A stretch of 64,000 bases of DNA from Candidatus Heimdallarchaeota archaeon (lineage in GTDB: Archaea > Asgardarchaeota > Heimdallarchaeia > Heimdallarchaeales > Heimdallarchaeaceae), in contig JAAFKI010000112.1 in the NCBI GenBank assembly GCA_021399345.1, forward strand, positions 109,753 to 173,752, given 5' to 3'. Shown here one piece after another: positions 32,656-40,843 of the stretch. The first letter of the stretch is position 1. Every line of letters starts with the position of its first letter. The notes beneath the pieces are model-generated. The model ran no database searches. It was not told the DNA's origin and saw only the letters and a list, made by a program, of their open reading frames with translations. The position numbers and the translations under genes are program-made.

Positions 32656-35600
32656 TTATTTTCTAAAGCGTGAGATAAAGATCACAATCACTAAAACACC
32701 AGCTAATGCTCCAGTACTTATGAGAGTGTAAAGCCAAGGGAGTGATGAGAAAGTAATTTCACTATATTTCTCTGAAAATGGTAAATTGATTTTAATAACT
32801 GGTGAGAATGAAATCCATAGAAACTTATTTTGATCACTTTCACTCACATTTGCAGGAGAAGTCTTAATTGAGAGGTTCATTATATCTTGTGTACTGCTAT
32901 CAGATTGGATTTCAGTTGATTGAAAATCTGTTGGACGTATTTCGTAAATTGAATCATAATTAATTATTATTGGAGGGATAATGAAATCTTCAGCTAAATC
33001 AGAAAGCTGAATTCTAATAACTATTCTATCCCCTGGATAAAGGGTTGTATTTGTATAACTAATCAGAATGAAATCAGCTCTTGATGTAATCACTGGAGAA
33101 AGTATTTGTTCGTCATCATTTTCTAAAATTATTGTGCAGTTTATTTCATCAATTTCAGCTGTCTCCTTACCAAACATTTGAGATATTCTCACTTCAGTTG
33201 GAGAAAGACCAGTATTTTCAATTTCATATTCAATATACATTGACCGATCATTTTCATGTAAAGTATAGTCTGATGCTACAACAATCTCTGGAACGGGAAA
33301 ACTTGGTCTTAATACATTTTCGAGCGAAATTGGTGGAAATAGTATTCCAAACGTTAATGTGGAAGTTAGCAAATTTACAGTTTCACCACCGTAAATCCAA
33401 GGAACTGTAGCATCAATCCAAGGAACATAAATTTGCTCTGCTGGTTGATTCAAATCAGAAATGAAGCTAATTACTGCTACATATGTATTCAAACCAATAT
33501 AGCTGTTTGCATTAATTGAGAACTCTTGATTTATAGTCTCTCCAACTTCAATTGCATCGATATCAAAGGATTTCACTACACTCATATCAGTTGGTAACCA
33601 TAGGTAATTCAGCCTGAGATTTACAATATCAACATGAATATTATAAGCTCCAGTTGTCCCTAAATTATTGATTTCAAGGGTGAAAGGAACGATCTCTCCC
33701 ACTCTGTAAGTTGTCCCGTTTATATTTAATATGCTTTCAAGAACAGCTTCATCATCACCTAATTGAAAATTCAAACCATTGGTTAGCCCATAATAATCTC
33801 TACCAGAAGAATCAAAATACTGATAACGACTCCCTAATGAAACAAAGGAATCAGTTATTGAATCATAGATACTCAAGAATCTACCTGCGCTGTTTAAACT
33901 GGTGAATAAAGCCAGCATTAATGTTTTATAATCGCATTCAACTGTTTGAAAAACAGTATAATCTTCTAGAATAGTAGAAGCTGGAAAAACTGAAAAGAAT
34001 CCGAACCTGTCTGCAGAAGTAGGAATATCTGTAATTGACCAGAAAACTTCATAACTCTCATTAACATCAAGATCTGGAATTTTACATTCTAAGTATCCTC
34101 CAAACATAGTGGAATTTTTGTAACTGAAATCTGTAGAACTGAATTGGAAGAGTGTTTTGTTCTTGTAGAATTCATTGAATACAATGTTGTAAGCATCATT
34201 TACTGCAAGTTGCAGTTGTTCATTTATTAGTGGTTCATAATAGGACCAATTTGCTGCTATTTTTAATATCCCAATATCCAATATTGGAGAAATTCTTGCC
34301 AATACAGCATTATACAAATCCTCCGATAAACCGTTTGTAGAATCAATAGTCACATATTCATTAATCTCTAAAGTTGTGTTATCCAACCATCTTTCAAGAG
34401 AAAGAGTAGTAGTGTTTTCATACCAACCTCTTATATCAAGAATGAATATTTGAAAATTATGCATACTATACTGAATATCTAATGTTACCCCTGAGTTGAA
34501 AGACTCGTTAATTTGTAAATCATCATGTAGAACTGGAACCTCAAGTCCTTCTTGAATAAATAATTCCAAATCCCCAGGGATTGGGAAAATAATAGTTGTG
34601 TCATTAGCTGTATCGGTTCCAGTATTCTCGATCTCATAAGTCATATTTAAAATCCCATCATTCTCAAGTAAGAAATCGGAATATGAATTTGATACTGCAA
34701 TCCTTGGAAAGACAAATTCATCATAAGAGAAGGGATAATAGATTATTTCAGGATTAAAGGAATCATGAACAATTGTACTGAAAAATTTGAGCACCCATTC
34801 AAAAGAACCAGTTGTTGAGCCACCTACATTATCAGGTGGGGGGGATACACTAGTTACATTTGCCAAAAACGGCATGCTAAATGAAAATTTTGATACAAAC
34901 GCATTAGTCTTAGGGATTAAAGAAGAGTGTAAAGATAAGCTTAAATCAAAAATTCTCTGATTACCAATGGTTTGAATTTTATTTTCTTGTGCAACAACTG
35001 CAGTCCTGATGATTCGTGTAATGATTCCAAGTCTTTTTACCAGAGAAAAACCAAATGCATAAACTGTAGGGGACTCAATTAACATATCCTCGATTATACC
35101 TACAGAGTTGCCATTCTCTTCTTGATAGTCAGATTTGAAAATGGCATCAAATAAAATTAATGCTTGTGAGTATGAAATTGGAGCCACTAGATATAAAACC
35201 GTATCAACGAGAGAGGGATTTTGAATATTGAAAACGCCCAAACTTATATTATAAAATTGTTGAACAACACTATTCACAAATTGATATATTGCCTTAATAC
35301 GTTCGTAGTTTTGTGTTCTCAGTGTAAGTTTGATCACTAAACCATCGGGATACTTCCAGAGAGGATTAGTCCAAATTTTTGAAAATGAGGATTGGTTTGC
35401 TACAATGAAATCAATTTGATTGACATATGTGAGTTCGGATCTAGAAAGGTCAAGAGGTGTTTGAAGTAAACCCCCATCTAGCTCTAGAGAAGCTATAATA
35501 GAGTCGGCTTTTCCAACAATAATATCAAATTTTTCTTGAAAAAGAAGTAATTGTTCTTCAGCCATTACAAAGGATGGGGTTGTATTAGAACTAGCAGAAT

Positions 35601-35724
35601 AAGCACCCCCAATAAGAATAGGTGTTGATACTATAGAAGAGAGGAATAAAATGAGTACCACAAGAATTTTATGAAATGGTGGGGCTATTCTATTCTTTAA
35701 ATGTTGGAGTTTTTTGGTACTCAT
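32656..35724 (-). CDS. Large anchored extracellular protein (1022 aa)
   Basis: 1022 residues. A hydrophobic signal segment (about 18-42) and a C-terminal transmembrane helix (about 995-1016) followed by RFRK bracket an extracellular chain of beta-type domains. Repeated phrases such as YEIENTGTDTAND, LEINNLGTTGAYN and YEIENTGLSPTEV, about 200-350 residues apart, are CARDB/NEW3-like beginnings (intrinsically conserved in proteins that expose repeated Ig folds). An N-terminal domain of about 300 residues is unlike them. Function is probably structural or adhesive. The next gene upstream, a membrane-bound HTH protein, is 98 bp away in the same direction. Confidence 0.75.
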   Translation of the reverse strand: MSTKKLQHLKNRIAPPFHKILVVLILFLSSIVSTPILIGGAYSASSNTTPSFVMAEEQLLLFQEKFDIIVGKADSIIASLELDGGLLQTPLDLSRSELTYVNQIDFIVANQSSFSKIWTNPLWKYPDGLVIKLTLRTQNYERIKAIYQFVNSVVQQFYNISLGVFNIQNPSLVDTVLYLVAPISYSQALILFDAIFKSDYQEENGNSVGIIEDMLIESPTVYAFGFSLVKRLGIITRIIRTAVVAQENKIQTIGNQRIFDLSLSLHSSLIPKTNAFVSKFSFSMPFLANVTSVSPPPDNVGGSTTGSFEWVLKFFSTIVHDSFNPEIIYYPFSYDEFVFPRIAVSNSYSDFLLENDGILNMTYEIENTGTDTANDTTIIFPIPGDLELFIQEGLEVPVLHDDLQINESFNSGVTLDIQYSMHNFQIFILDIRGWYENTTTLSLERWLDNTTLEINEYVTIDSTNGLSEDLYNAVLARISPILDIGILKIAANWSYYEPLINEQLQLAVNDAYNIVFNEFYKNKTLFQFSSTDFSYKNSTMFGGYLECKIPDLDVNESYEVFWSITDIPTSADRFGFFSVFPASTILEDYTVFQTVECDYKTLMLALFTSLNSAGRFLSIYDSITDSFVSLGSRYQYFDSSGRDYYGLTNGLNFQLGDDEAVLESILNINGTTYRVGEIVPFTLEINNLGTTGAYNIHVDIVNLRLNYLWLPTDMSVVKSFDIDAIEVGETINQEFSINANSYIGLNTYVAVISFISDLNQPAEQIYVPWIDATVPWIYGGETVNLLTSTLTFGILFPPISLENVLRPSFPVPEIVVASDYTLHENDRSMYIEYEIENTGLSPTEVRISQMFGKETAEIDEINCTIILENDDEQILSPVITSRADFILISYTNTTLYPGDRIVIRIQLSDLAEDFIIPPIIINYDSIYEIRPTDFQSTEIQSDSSTQDIMNLSIKTSPANVSESDQNKFLWISFSPVIKINLPFSEKYSEITFSSLPWLYTLISTGALAGVLVIVIFISRFRK

Positions 35725-35821
35725 CTAACATTCCCCTCAATATTTCTTATGTTTACGTTTATTGATAAACATTTATTTCTATAAATTTTAAAGTATTCAG
35801 TTCTAATTTTCTCGAACTTCG

Positions 35822-36667
35822 TCATATTGAGACCTCCAATAGGTTCATTATTATGAACGATAAGGCATTAATCATAAAAACCACAAATAGAGCAGTCAGT
35901 CCTGCCTTTTCAAATCTTATTTCTTTAATAACTACTATGGCTTCTAAAAGAAAACCTACAAAAAATAATTGAAAAATAAAAATCAAAATGATAAACCAGA
36001 CATCAAGCTCAAAAAGTGAAGTAGGGTCCGTAAAATCAAAAACAAATGATAGAATCACAGTTAGTAAAATCATTGGAATTTGCACTACAATAACGCTTTG
36101 TAGCAGAGCTAGTTTTCCTGAAGTTTTACGAAATAGTAGAGAAAGTAAAGCCTCACAAATCAAATAAGTAACAACTGTGGTAATCATGAAGATGAAAGGA
36201 GCAACGAAATCAGGTGTTATGAATGAAGGGAATAAAAATATAGGAACAGCTGATATGAAATATGTTGAAACGAGCAATCCTAAGAACAGAAGGAGAGTAA
36301 AACCAAGTGATCTAATTGGATCATTTTTTATAAATTTAAAAACTGGACGAAGGAAAATATAGTGTAAAAAGGCAAACTTTCCATAAGCTACTTGGCTTGG
36401 TGCTGAAACGTCCAATTCATCCTCAATCAATGCATAAGAGCGTTTTCCTTGTTCTGTTAAGAAATATCGTTTTGTAGAATCCTGTGAAATCAGAAATCCT
36501 AGAGTATCAAGATGGTGATAAAGTGTACCTACTTTCATATGAAAGCGATCTTGAATCTCTGTGAAGGAAACAATCTTCCCTTCTCCAATAAAGCATAATA
36601 AATCTCTTCTAATTTGATTAGAGAGAGCTTTCCAAATTTCAGGAGAAGATTGTTTCTTAGAATTCAT
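35822..36667 (-). CDS. Membrane-tethered winged-helix regulator
   Basis: About 281 residues from the ATG at 36667, which lies about ten bases after the start expected from a TATA-like TTTAAAT; an in-frame TTG at 36691 is possible. Residues about 10-80 form an ArsR-like winged helix (ALSNQIRRDLLCFIGEG, FTEIQDRFHMKVGTLYHHLD, then a wing with YFLTEQG). Five to six membrane helices follow. Such membrane wHTH proteins could pass an envelope signal directly to DNA. It may control the large surface protein downstream. The TM part resembles Yip1-type bundles only in layout. Confidence 0.75.
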   Translation of the reverse strand: MNSKKQSSPEIWKALSNQIRRDLLCFIGEGKIVSFTEIQDRFHMKVGTLYHHLDTLGFLISQDSTKRYFLTEQGKRSYALIEDELDVSAPSQVAYGKFAFLHYIFLRPVFKFIKNDPIRSLGFTLLLFLGLLVSTYFISAVPIFLFPSFITPDFVAPFIFMITTVVTYLICEALLSLLFRKTSGKLALLQSVIVVQIPMILLTVILSFVFDFTDPTSLFELDVWFIILIFIFQLFFVGFLLEAIVVIKEIRFEKAGLTALFVVFMINALSFIIMNLLEVSI

Positions 36668-36714
36668 ATTACTAATAAGTAAAATGGACAATCTGTAATT
36701 TAAAACTTGGCTTA

Positions 36715-37842
36715 TTATTGATGTCTCTTGATTATGTTGTATAGAGTATTTCGCTGCACAGGAATCCTGTTTGCATCACGTATAAGTTCCACAAATTCTT
36801 CAATACTTTTTTCTTCTCCAAAAGTACCTCCTGCACTTTTAGTGATTTCTTCTGTAAAAATGGTTCCACCTAAATCATTCACTCCAGAACCTAATATTAC
36901 TTGGGAAAATTTTGGGCCCAACTTTACCCATGAAACTTGAAGATTGGGGATTACCTCTCCTAAATACAGTCTTGCAGTACTGAATAATGCCAAGTCGTGC
37001 ATCCCCGTACTACTTGGACGAGCTCCAAAGTATTTGTAGAGAACAGTATTTGTATGTACAAACGGAAGAGGAACAAATTCAGTAAAACCATTTGAGATTG
37101 ATTGTATGTGTTTTATTATTGCTAAATGTTCTGCTTCATCAGTAAGAGATTCTATGTGGCCATACATCATTGTAGAAGTTGATTTTAAACCACTTAAATG
37201 GCCAGTTATTACAATATTTGCCCATTGTTCTGTCGATATTTTATCGGGACAGATAATCTTTCTAACATCATCTACAAGAATTTCTGCAGCTGTTCCTGGA
37301 AAGGAATCAAGTCCATGATTAGCTAAATCTTTGAATACATCCTCAACATTTTCTTCAGATATTTGAGACAAATAAGCTATTTCTGAAGGGGAAAAACCAT
37401 GGATGTGAATATCATAGGATACAGATTTAATTGTTTTTAGAAGTCCAACATAATAATCATAATTCAGCTTAGGATCTAGTCCACCCTGTATGCAAATTTC
37501 TGTACACCCGCGAGCTACTGCTTTTTCGGCTTCTAGTTTGATATCATCAAGAGACAGTCTAGAGTTAGCAACATCCTCTGTTTCACCTCTTAAAATATAA
37601 GAGCAGAATCTACAAGTCCCCAAACAATGACGAGAAAAATTGATATTTTGATTAACCACAAATGAAACATTATCTCCAACTTGTTGAAACCGCAAATCAT
37701 CAGCTAAAGAGGTTTGAATCCAAAGTTCTTTTCCTCTTTTTTTCAACATTTTTGTAAGATCATTAATTTCTTCTTGGTGTGATTCTTTGAATGTAGCTAA
37801 ATCACATACAAAATCAATTTTCGGAGGTGCTAAATTTTTCAT
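36715..37842 (-). CDS. cofH: FO synthase subunit 2
   Basis: 375 residues of the CofH radical-SAM family. The [4Fe-4S] ligands are in CLGTCRFCSY (CxxxCxxC), with the family phrases ISRHCLG-like NFSRHCLG and GCTEICIQGG. CofH joins 5-amino-6-ribitylaminouracil to a tyrosine-derived radical, giving the precursor that CofG closes into FO, the deazaflavin of coenzyme F420. The start overlaps the end of cofG by 29 bp and follows AAGGT. It is the last gene of a four-gene overlapping operon that also supplies the uracil precursor through ArfC. Confidence 0.92.
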   Translation of the reverse strand: MKNLAPPKIDFVCDLATFKESHQEEINDLTKMLKKRGKELWIQTSLADDLRFQQVGDNVSFVVNQNINFSRHCLGTCRFCSYILRGETEDVANSRLSLDDIKLEAEKAVARGCTEICIQGGLDPKLNYDYYVGLLKTIKSVSYDIHIHGFSPSEIAYLSQISEENVEDVFKDLANHGLDSFPGTAAEILVDDVRKIICPDKISTEQWANIVITGHLSGLKSTSTMMYGHIESLTDEAEHLAIIKHIQSISNGFTEFVPLPFVHTNTVLYKYFGARPSSTGMHDLALFSTARLYLGEVIPNLQVSWVKLGPKFSQVILGSGVNDLGGTIFTEEITKSAGGTFGEEKSIEEFVELIRDANRIPVQRNTLYNIIKRHQ

Positions 37843-38914
37843 CTACCTTGAATTCCTCTATTATTCCGCGCATTCTAGTGTTTAAATACTTTTCATATTG
37901 AGGATAAACTGGCAGTCTCTCTTTTAGCGAAAATCCTGCTAAATTAAGTTCTTTAATCAAGTATTGTTCTTCTTGCCATATCATGTTTGGATTAATATAA
38001 TCAATAGTGATTGGAGAGATTCCCCCCACATCGTTTGCTCCATGATTGATAGCAGTAATAATTCTCTCTCGATTAAGATTGGGTGGGACTTGAATACTCA
38101 CTCCAGCTGGAAGAATTTTACGTGCCAAAGCAATGGTTAGAAGAACATCTTCTTCCTTAGGTGCAGGATGGTCTGACATAGGAGTATTTTCTTGAGGATT
38201 GAAATTTTGAACAATTACTTCTTGAATATGATTATATTTCCTACTTATATCTGCAATTAGTTGGAGAGATTCTATTCTCTCTTGCCATGTTTCTCCAATT
38301 CCGACAAGAATTCCCGTTGTAAATGGAATCTTTAATTTTCCAGCATTTTCTATTGTATTAATTCGTAAGGTTGGGTTCTTACCTGGGGAATTTTGGTGAG
38401 GTTTCCCCTCATCCATCAATCTTAAGCTGTGTGTTTCCAGCATCAAACCCATGCTCGCGTTTGTTTGCTTTAATAAGTTTAAATCTGAAGAAGACAATAC
38501 CCCCAAATTGGAGTGAGGTAAAAGATGTTGTTCCAAAGCTACTCCACACAAATAATTAACATACTCCACGGTAGTTTGAAAATTTAATGCTTTAAGAAAT
38601 TTCAATGCTGATTGATATTTTTCCTCTGGTTTTTCACCTAGTGTGATTAAAACTTCTTTGCAATCCTCAGCTTTAGCTTTCATTATTATTTCATTGTATT
38701 CTTTAGGAAGAATCCAAGTATTGGGATCATCTGAAACAAAACTACAATAATCACAACGATTACGACATTGATGAGTTACAGGGACAAAGACATTTCGGGA
38801 AAATGTAATATGTTTGCCATATTTTCTTTCTCTCTTGGTTTCAGCTTTACATATTAATTCATCTTGATCATTTTTGAGCAAATGTAAAAATTCGTCAAAG
38901 CTCATCTTACTCAT
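37814..38914 (-). CDS. cofG: FO synthase subunit 1
   Basis: 366 residues of the CofG radical-SAM family. The cluster motif is CRNRCDYCSF; other family signatures include ITLGEKPEE and GILVGIGET followed by EVIVQNFNP. CofG completes the 8-hydroxy-5-deazaflavin ring of FO. It overlaps arfC by 8 bp upstream and cofH by 29 bp downstream, so all are translated from one message. Separate CofG and CofH proteins are the archaeal state; a fused FbiC is the actinobacterial one. The presence of both shows that the organism makes F420. Confidence 0.92.
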   Translation of the reverse strand: MSKMSFDEFLHLLKNDQDELICKAETKRERKYGKHITFSRNVFVPVTHQCRNRCDYCSFVSDDPNTWILPKEYNEIIMKAKAEDCKEVLITLGEKPEEKYQSALKFLKALNFQTTVEYVNYLCGVALEQHLLPHSNLGVLSSSDLNLLKQTNASMGLMLETHSLRLMDEGKPHQNSPGKNPTLRINTIENAGKLKIPFTTGILVGIGETWQERIESLQLIADISRKYNHIQEVIVQNFNPQENTPMSDHPAPKEEDVLLTIALARKILPAGVSIQVPPNLNRERIITAINHGANDVGGISPITIDYINPNMIWQEEQYLIKELNLAGFSLKERLPVYPQYEKYLNTRMRGIIEEFKVDEKFSTSEN

Positions 38915-39587
38915 CTTTCTTCAGTTTTAGAGTAACTAGATAGCCCTCATGTAATTTATTCACAGTCTGTATTTCACAGTTAATTGCGTCTCCAATATTG
39001 TGAATAGCTTCTTGTTCGAACAAGAGTTTTGCATTCTTTCCTCCAACAAAAACTGGGGCATAAAAAATGTGCATGATGTCCACCAATCTATTGGTTAAGA
39101 ACTGTGTAATCACAGTTGAACCTCCTTCTACCAACAATTTATTAATTCCAAATTGAGTTTTCAAGATTTTCAATACATCAGCCAAATTCAGATATCTTTT
39201 ATTTTTTTCGAATTCTACTGAAACTACTTTTGCTCCAAGTTTTCTAATCTCATCTTGTTTACTTGCTGAAGATTCCTTGGATGTAACAATAATTGATGGT
39301 AATCTTTCTTGGTCCTGAAGAACTTTTGCTGTCAACGGAATTCTGCAGCTAGTATCCAAAATTGTCCTTAATGGAGCAGGTTCTCTAGGTTTGATTTGTC
39401 TAACAGATAACAATGGGTCATCCTTGAGAATTGTATTTACACCAACAAGTATTGCATCAACTGAGTTTCTTAATTCATGCACTCTTACCCAATCTTCAGT
39501 GGTTGATAAAATCAGAGCCCCTTCACTAGAAGCGATAGCACCATCTAAAGAACTAGCAACATTTACAATTACTTCTGGTCTTTCCAC
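38907..39587 (-). CDS. arfC: Diaminohydroxypyrimidine ribosyl reductase (RibD-C)
   Basis: 226 residues of the RibD C-terminal domain family, without a deaminase domain, as in archaeal ArfC and fungal Rib7. Motifs are NVASSLDGAIA, VDAILVGVNTILKDDPLL, and LLVEGGSTVITQFL, which form the NADPH site. It reduces the ribosyl side chain of the 2,5-diaminopyrimidinone phosphate to ribityl. This leads to 5-amino-6-ribitylaminouracil, precursor of both riboflavin and FO. The GTG start has AAGGTGA upstream. It overlaps the amidohydrolase by 19 bp and cofG by 8 bp. Confidence 0.88.
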   Translation of the reverse strand: MERPEVIVNVASSLDGAIASSEGALILSTTEDWVRVHELRNSVDAILVGVNTILKDDPLLSVRQIKPREPAPLRTILDTSCRIPLTAKVLQDQERLPSIIVTSKESSASKQDEIRKLGAKVVSVEFEKNKRYLNLADVLKILKTQFGINKLLVEGGSTVITQFLTNRLVDIMHIFYAPVFVGGKNAKLLFEQEAIHNIGDAINCEIQTVNKLHEGYLVTLKLKKDE

Positions 39588-40726
39588 TTTATCACCTTTC
39601 CTTTATACATTTGAAGACGTATATCTGTTTGATCTGCTCGCATAGTAATTGCAGAATAAACATCTTTAGAGAAGTTTAGATTGTTACTTTCTAAATCTAT
39701 TGCAAGAAGGTCTCCACTATAATCAACTTCAAGTTGACCAATTTTCTTTTTAACTATTAAACCAGGATTAACCGTTACCGATTTTAGAACTTCCTTTGGT
39801 GAAAGATTTTGGTTATTACTTCGGGCATTGTAAAGTGTGAAAGCCATAAGTCTAAATGGATCAGGATTACAGAAAAGAACATTATCAGTTCCAAGACCAA
39901 GTAGAATTTTATTTTTTGATATAAGTTCCAAAGGGGGAAACTTCAATCCGTTATACAAGCTCGAAATAGGACAACAAATAATGTTGATTTTGTTTTTACT
40001 TAGAAGCTTGAGTTCTTCTTCTTTTGAATAAGTTGCATGAACAATATAATCAAATGATTTGTAGTTTCCAATAATTTCTATATCGCGTTTTCCATATTTT
40101 GAGATTGATTCTGCGGTAACTTCTTCTGATTCAGAAGCATGTATTGCAACAAGTTTAGATGAATTATTCTCTTTTAATTTTGAAATGAGTTTCAAATCAT
40201 CTTGAGTAATAGAAAAAATATCTCTGATGCCTAAACCATCACTCACCTTAATAATTTCCTCTAATGTGTCGTTCTTTGTCTGACGACCTAAAATTATTCC
40301 GCGAATTGAGTATCTTTCTAGTTCATCTTTTAGTAATTCAATTCCCTCTATTCCTTCTTCTCTGAAATCTATGAAAGAAGTATAACCATTTTGTACAAGC
40401 ATTTCTAGAGAATTCTTTATACTTTTAATTTTCTCCTCCTTGGAGCTAGTTCTGAATTTAGTATGTTTAACACCTTTTGGACCTACAGCATCTTCTAGAT
40501 TTAATCCATAGGTTTGATCCTTGAGGAAAGAATCTCCAACATGTGTATGACCATTGATAAATCCTGGAATTATAACATAAGAAGGAGGTAAAACATATTC
40601 AGTAGGTTTCCGTTCCTTGGAAATATTTACTATTATTCCTTCACTATCAATATGGATACTGACATTTTGAACAAATGTCAAATCAGAGCCTATTAGCGCA
40701 TTTCCACGTACTGAAACCATTTTCAA
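39569..40726 (-). CDS. Amidohydrolase, candidate pyrimidine deaminase
   Basis: 385 residues of the metal-dependent amidohydrolase superfamily (COG0402-like). Metal ligands are seen as HTH in PGFINGHTHVGDS (about 56-62), His in VAIHASES, His in YIVHATY, and Asp in GLGTDNVLF. That set is typical of deaminases acting on purines, pyrimidines or similar rings. It is the first gene of the operon with arfC, cofG and cofH. The archaeal riboflavin/FO pathway needs a deaminase right after ArfC, a step without a generally assigned archaeal enzyme to my knowledge, so this gene is a candidate. An alternative is a DadD-like 5'-deoxyadenosine deaminase clearing the radical-SAM by-product. Start TTG 40726 or ATG 40720; no clear RBS. 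Confidence 0.78.
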   Translation of the reverse strand: MKMVSVRGNALIGSDLTFVQNVSIHIDSEGIIVNISKERKPTEYVLPPSYVIIPGFINGHTHVGDSFLKDQTYGLNLEDAVGPKGVKHTKFRTSSKEEKIKSIKNSLEMLVQNGYTSFIDFREEGIEGIELLKDELERYSIRGIILGRQTKNDTLEEIIKVSDGLGIRDIFSITQDDLKLISKLKENNSSKLVAIHASESEEVTAESISKYGKRDIEIIGNYKSFDYIVHATYSKEEELKLLSKNKINIICCPISSLYNGLKFPPLELISKNKILLGLGTDNVLFCNPDPFRLMAFTLYNARSNNQNLSPKEVLKSVTVNPGLIVKKKIGQLEVDYSGDLLAIDLESNNLNFSKDVYSAITMRADQTDIRLQMYKGKVIKWKDQK

Positions 40727-40843
40727 GGGAGCGAGAGTATTTCAAGCTAATAAAGTCTTTGTAGAAATTAAAAAACATAAGAATCACTAAACTTATAATT
40801 CAACCTTTTGAAATTAGCCTCAAGGCACAATTATGTGATAAAA

